Origin: Treponema sp. | Lineage (GTDB): Bacteria > Spirochaetota > Spirochaetia > Treponematales > Breznakiellaceae | Reading direction: 5' to 3' | Assembly: GCA_031271075.1 (NCBI GenBank) | Contig: JAISWN010000326.1 | Span: forward strand, 1 to 6,035 | Length of the DNA: 6,035 bases | The notes under the pieces: model-generated | The model's input: the letters and a program-made list of their open reading frames with translations, nothing else | What the model was told of the DNA's origin: nothing | Databases searched by the model: none | Shown: positions 4,806-6,035 of the stretch, piece by piece | How positions within the stretch are numbered: position 1 is the first letter of the stretch | How the letters are laid out: every line of letters starts with the position of its first letter | Made by a program: the position numbers and the translations under genes

Positions 4806-5297
4806 ATGGATAATGGGCAGCTTATTGAATGGGACGATCGTTATTCGGTGGGTATTGAGTTGATAGACGAACAACACCGGGAATTGGCAAGTCAGATGAA
4901 CAACCTCTGGCTGGGCTGTCAGAAAGGCGGGCAGGAGGAAAAATTTTTTTTCGACGTGAACATCCAGCCCCTGCTGCGTTATATGAGTTATCATTTTTCT
5001 TCGGAGGAAAGAATGCTGGAACGCATCAAGTATCCCGATCTTGCCGCCCACGTTCAGCAGCACTCGGACATGATGCGGATCATCGCCGAAGGGGTTGGAC
5101 ATATTCAGCAGGAAGAACCCTCCGCGCTTCTTTCCGGAAACAGGCTGTCCGACTTTGCGGCCCATCTTAGAGATACGCTGATCAGCCATATAATCGTCAT
5201 GGATAAAAAATATGTCAGCTATATCCACTTCGTTAACCGCAAGCTGGGAACTTATGTTATGGAGACCACTCTCCCCACGGAGCTTTTTATCGGGTAG
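4806..5297 (+). CDS. Bacteriohemerythrin
   Basis: A 163-residue single-domain hemerythrin, a four-helix bundle that binds O2 reversibly at a di-iron site. All seven ligands are visible: H24 (LIDEQH), H63 and E67 (YHFSSEE, the H-x3-E motif), H82 and H86 (H-x3-H), and H128 and D133 (H-x4-D). The start WDDRYSVGIELIDEQH is typical of bacterial family members. There is no fused methyl-accepting or cyclase domain, so it is a free cytoplasmic protein. In an organism with an anaerobic or micro-oxic life its likely job is to scavenge, store or deliver oxygen, or to sense it through a partner. It is a single-gene unit, 123 bp ahead of the DAHP synthase gene. A 323-codon frame on the opposite strand (5228 to 4257) is its antisense shadow. 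The C-terminal 30 residues have no recognised role. Confidence 0.95.
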   Translation: MDNGQLIEWDDRYSVGIELIDEQHRELASQMNNLWLGCQKGGQEEKFFFDVNIQPLLRYMSYHFSSEERMLERIKYPDLAAHVQQHSDMMRIIAEGVGHIQQEEPSALLSGNRLSDFAAHLRDTLISHIIVMDKKYVSYIHFVNRKLGTYVMETTLPTELFIG

Positions 5298-5407
5298 ACC
5301 CGCTTAACCGGAATTTCTCCGCAGGCATGGCATGATGCGGGAGGGCGCAACGCGGACTATTGAACAGCCCTTCCGCTTTGTACTAACATCAGGTATCCAT
5401 CCTGCAC

Positions 5408-5411
5408 GGAG
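5408..5411 (+). promoter_or_regulatory. Ribosome binding site of the DAHP synthase gene
   Basis: GGAG lies 9 nt before the ATG at 5421. In the 123-bp gap before it (5298-5420) I see TTGAAC (5360-5365) as a possible -35 without a good -10, and no clear terminator for the hemerythrin gene. Confidence 0.6.
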
Positions 5412-5420
5412 CGTCCCGTT

Positions 5421-6035
5421 ATGCTTGTTGTACTGTCTAAAGGTGTCTCTTCCCACGACAAAGAAATGATCCGCATATACCTCCGGGACCGGGGTTTTAG
5501 CGTCCGGGATCAGTCTTTTGGGGAGGACCAGATCATTGGCGCTTCCGGGAAGGGGGTGGTGGACATTCACGAGCTGGGCCTGCTTCCCGGTGTGGAACGG
5601 GTGGCCGCTACCAGCAAGCCCTACGAGCTTGTCTCCCGGGAGACCAGGACGGAGGATACCATCGTCACCGTGGGCTCCTCCCGGCCTTCGGATGCTCCGG
5701 CCGCCCTGGTCAAGATCGGCGGCTCCCGGATCACGGTGATCGCCGGGCCCTGCGCGGTGGAAAGCAGGGAGCAGATTATGGAGACCGCCGCCCAGGTGAG
5801 GGAGAGCGGGGCGGTGATGCTCCGGGGCGGGGCCTACAAGCCCCGGACCAGCCCCTACGCCTTCCAGGGCCTGGGGATGCGGGGGCTTGAGTTTATGAAG
5901 GAAGCCGGGGAGGCCAGCGGGATGCCCATTGTTACCGAAGTGGTGTCCCCGGAACTGGCCGTCCAGATGAAGGATCTTACCGACATGTTCCAGATAGGCG
6001 CCCGGAACATGCAGAATTTTGAATTGCTGAAGAAG
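5421..6035 (+). CDS. aroF: 3-deoxy-7-phosphoheptulonate synthase (DAHP synthase, type I-beta), 5' part
   Basis: The first 205 codons of a gene that runs off the right edge; the family has about 340 residues. The enzyme joins phosphoenolpyruvate and erythrose 4-phosphate to make DAHP, the first step of the shikimate path to aromatic amino acids. Residues 1-85 form the ferredoxin-like regulatory domain seen in the Thermotoga-type enzyme (MLVVLSKG at the start, ATSKPYELVSRE at its end). That domain mediates inhibition by tyrosine or phenylalanine in the Thermotoga enzyme. The barrel begins near 97. It shows IAGPCAVESREQ, with C111 as the expected metal ligand, LRGGAYKPRTSPYAFQGLG (134-152), which holds the substrate-binding K140-P-R-T, and QIGARNMQNF (191-200). 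The start ATG has GGAG 9 nt upstream. No leader peptide or aromatic operator was recognised. Feedback control here is inferred from the domain alone. Confidence 0.94.
   Translation, partial: MLVVLSKGVSSHDKEMIRIYLRDRGFSVRDQSFGEDQIIGASGKGVVDIHELGLLPGVERVAATSKPYELVSRETRTEDTIVTVGSSRPSDAPAALVKIGGSRITVIAGPCAVESREQIMETAAQVRESGAVMLRGGAYKPRTSPYAFQGLGMRGLEFMKEAGEASGMPIVTEVVSPELAVQMKDLTDMFQIGARNMQNFELLKK

Noticed and set aside
4257..5228. Minus-strand 323-codon frame
   Set aside because: Antisense to the hemerythrin gene and running through the structured spacer into slyD. The hemerythrin on the other strand has all its ligands.
5304..5739. Frames at 5304-5570 (minus) and 5518-5739 (plus)
   Set aside because: Both overlap the well-supported DAHP synthase coding frame and show no motif.

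Overview
The window (about 6 kb, moderately GC-rich with AT-rich gaps) looks like chromosomal DNA of a spirochaete of the Treponema group, most plausibly a termite-gut-type treponeme. This rests on gene content (type III glutamine synthetase, a NusG-domain-II protein next to a Gx-type membrane protein, a lone bacteriohemerythrin, a Thermotoga-type DAHP synthase) and on the general look of the proteins. No search was possible, so the taxonomic call is an inference of moderate confidence.

Layout. Positions 1-234 (+) hold the C-terminus of type III glutamine synthetase. A hairpin-rich spacer follows, ending in a strong intrinsic terminator (346-381) that runs straight into an extended -10 element and the ribosome binding site of an iron-containing alcohol dehydrogenase (410-1600, +). 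Positions 1601-1918 carry no gene. They hold two tandem copies of a 116-bp GC-rich module whose hairpins differ in sequence but keep their pairing. The second module abuts tRNA-Leu(UAA) (1919-2001, +).

Positions 2037-4312 are a compact minus-strand cluster, transcribed slyD-like PPIase -> NusG domain II protein -> Gx-family membrane protein. The last two genes overlap by 20 bp. The membrane protein is unusually long: a Gx domain joined to a second, EcfT-like membrane part by a polar linker that looks like inserted repeat DNA. A good sigma70-type promoter sits so close to the slyD ATG that its mRNA may be leaderless.

Positions 4347-4805 are a divergent, AT-richer spacer with a branched fold, a perfect 12-bp palindrome and a small hairpin, but no convincing gene. 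A bacteriohemerythrin (4806-5297, +) follows with all seven di-iron ligands. The last gene (5421 to the window edge, +) is the first 205 codons of DAHP synthase, with its regulatory N-terminal domain and the start of the barrel.

Functionally this is mostly housekeeping: ammonia assimilation, aldehyde/alcohol redox, aromatic amino acid entry, protein folding and metal handling, oxygen binding and probable small-molecule uptake. The least ordinary items are the tandem structured module next to the tRNA, the composite Gx/EcfT-like protein and the hairpin-rich spacers. I see no defence system, phage, insertion sequence or CRISPR.
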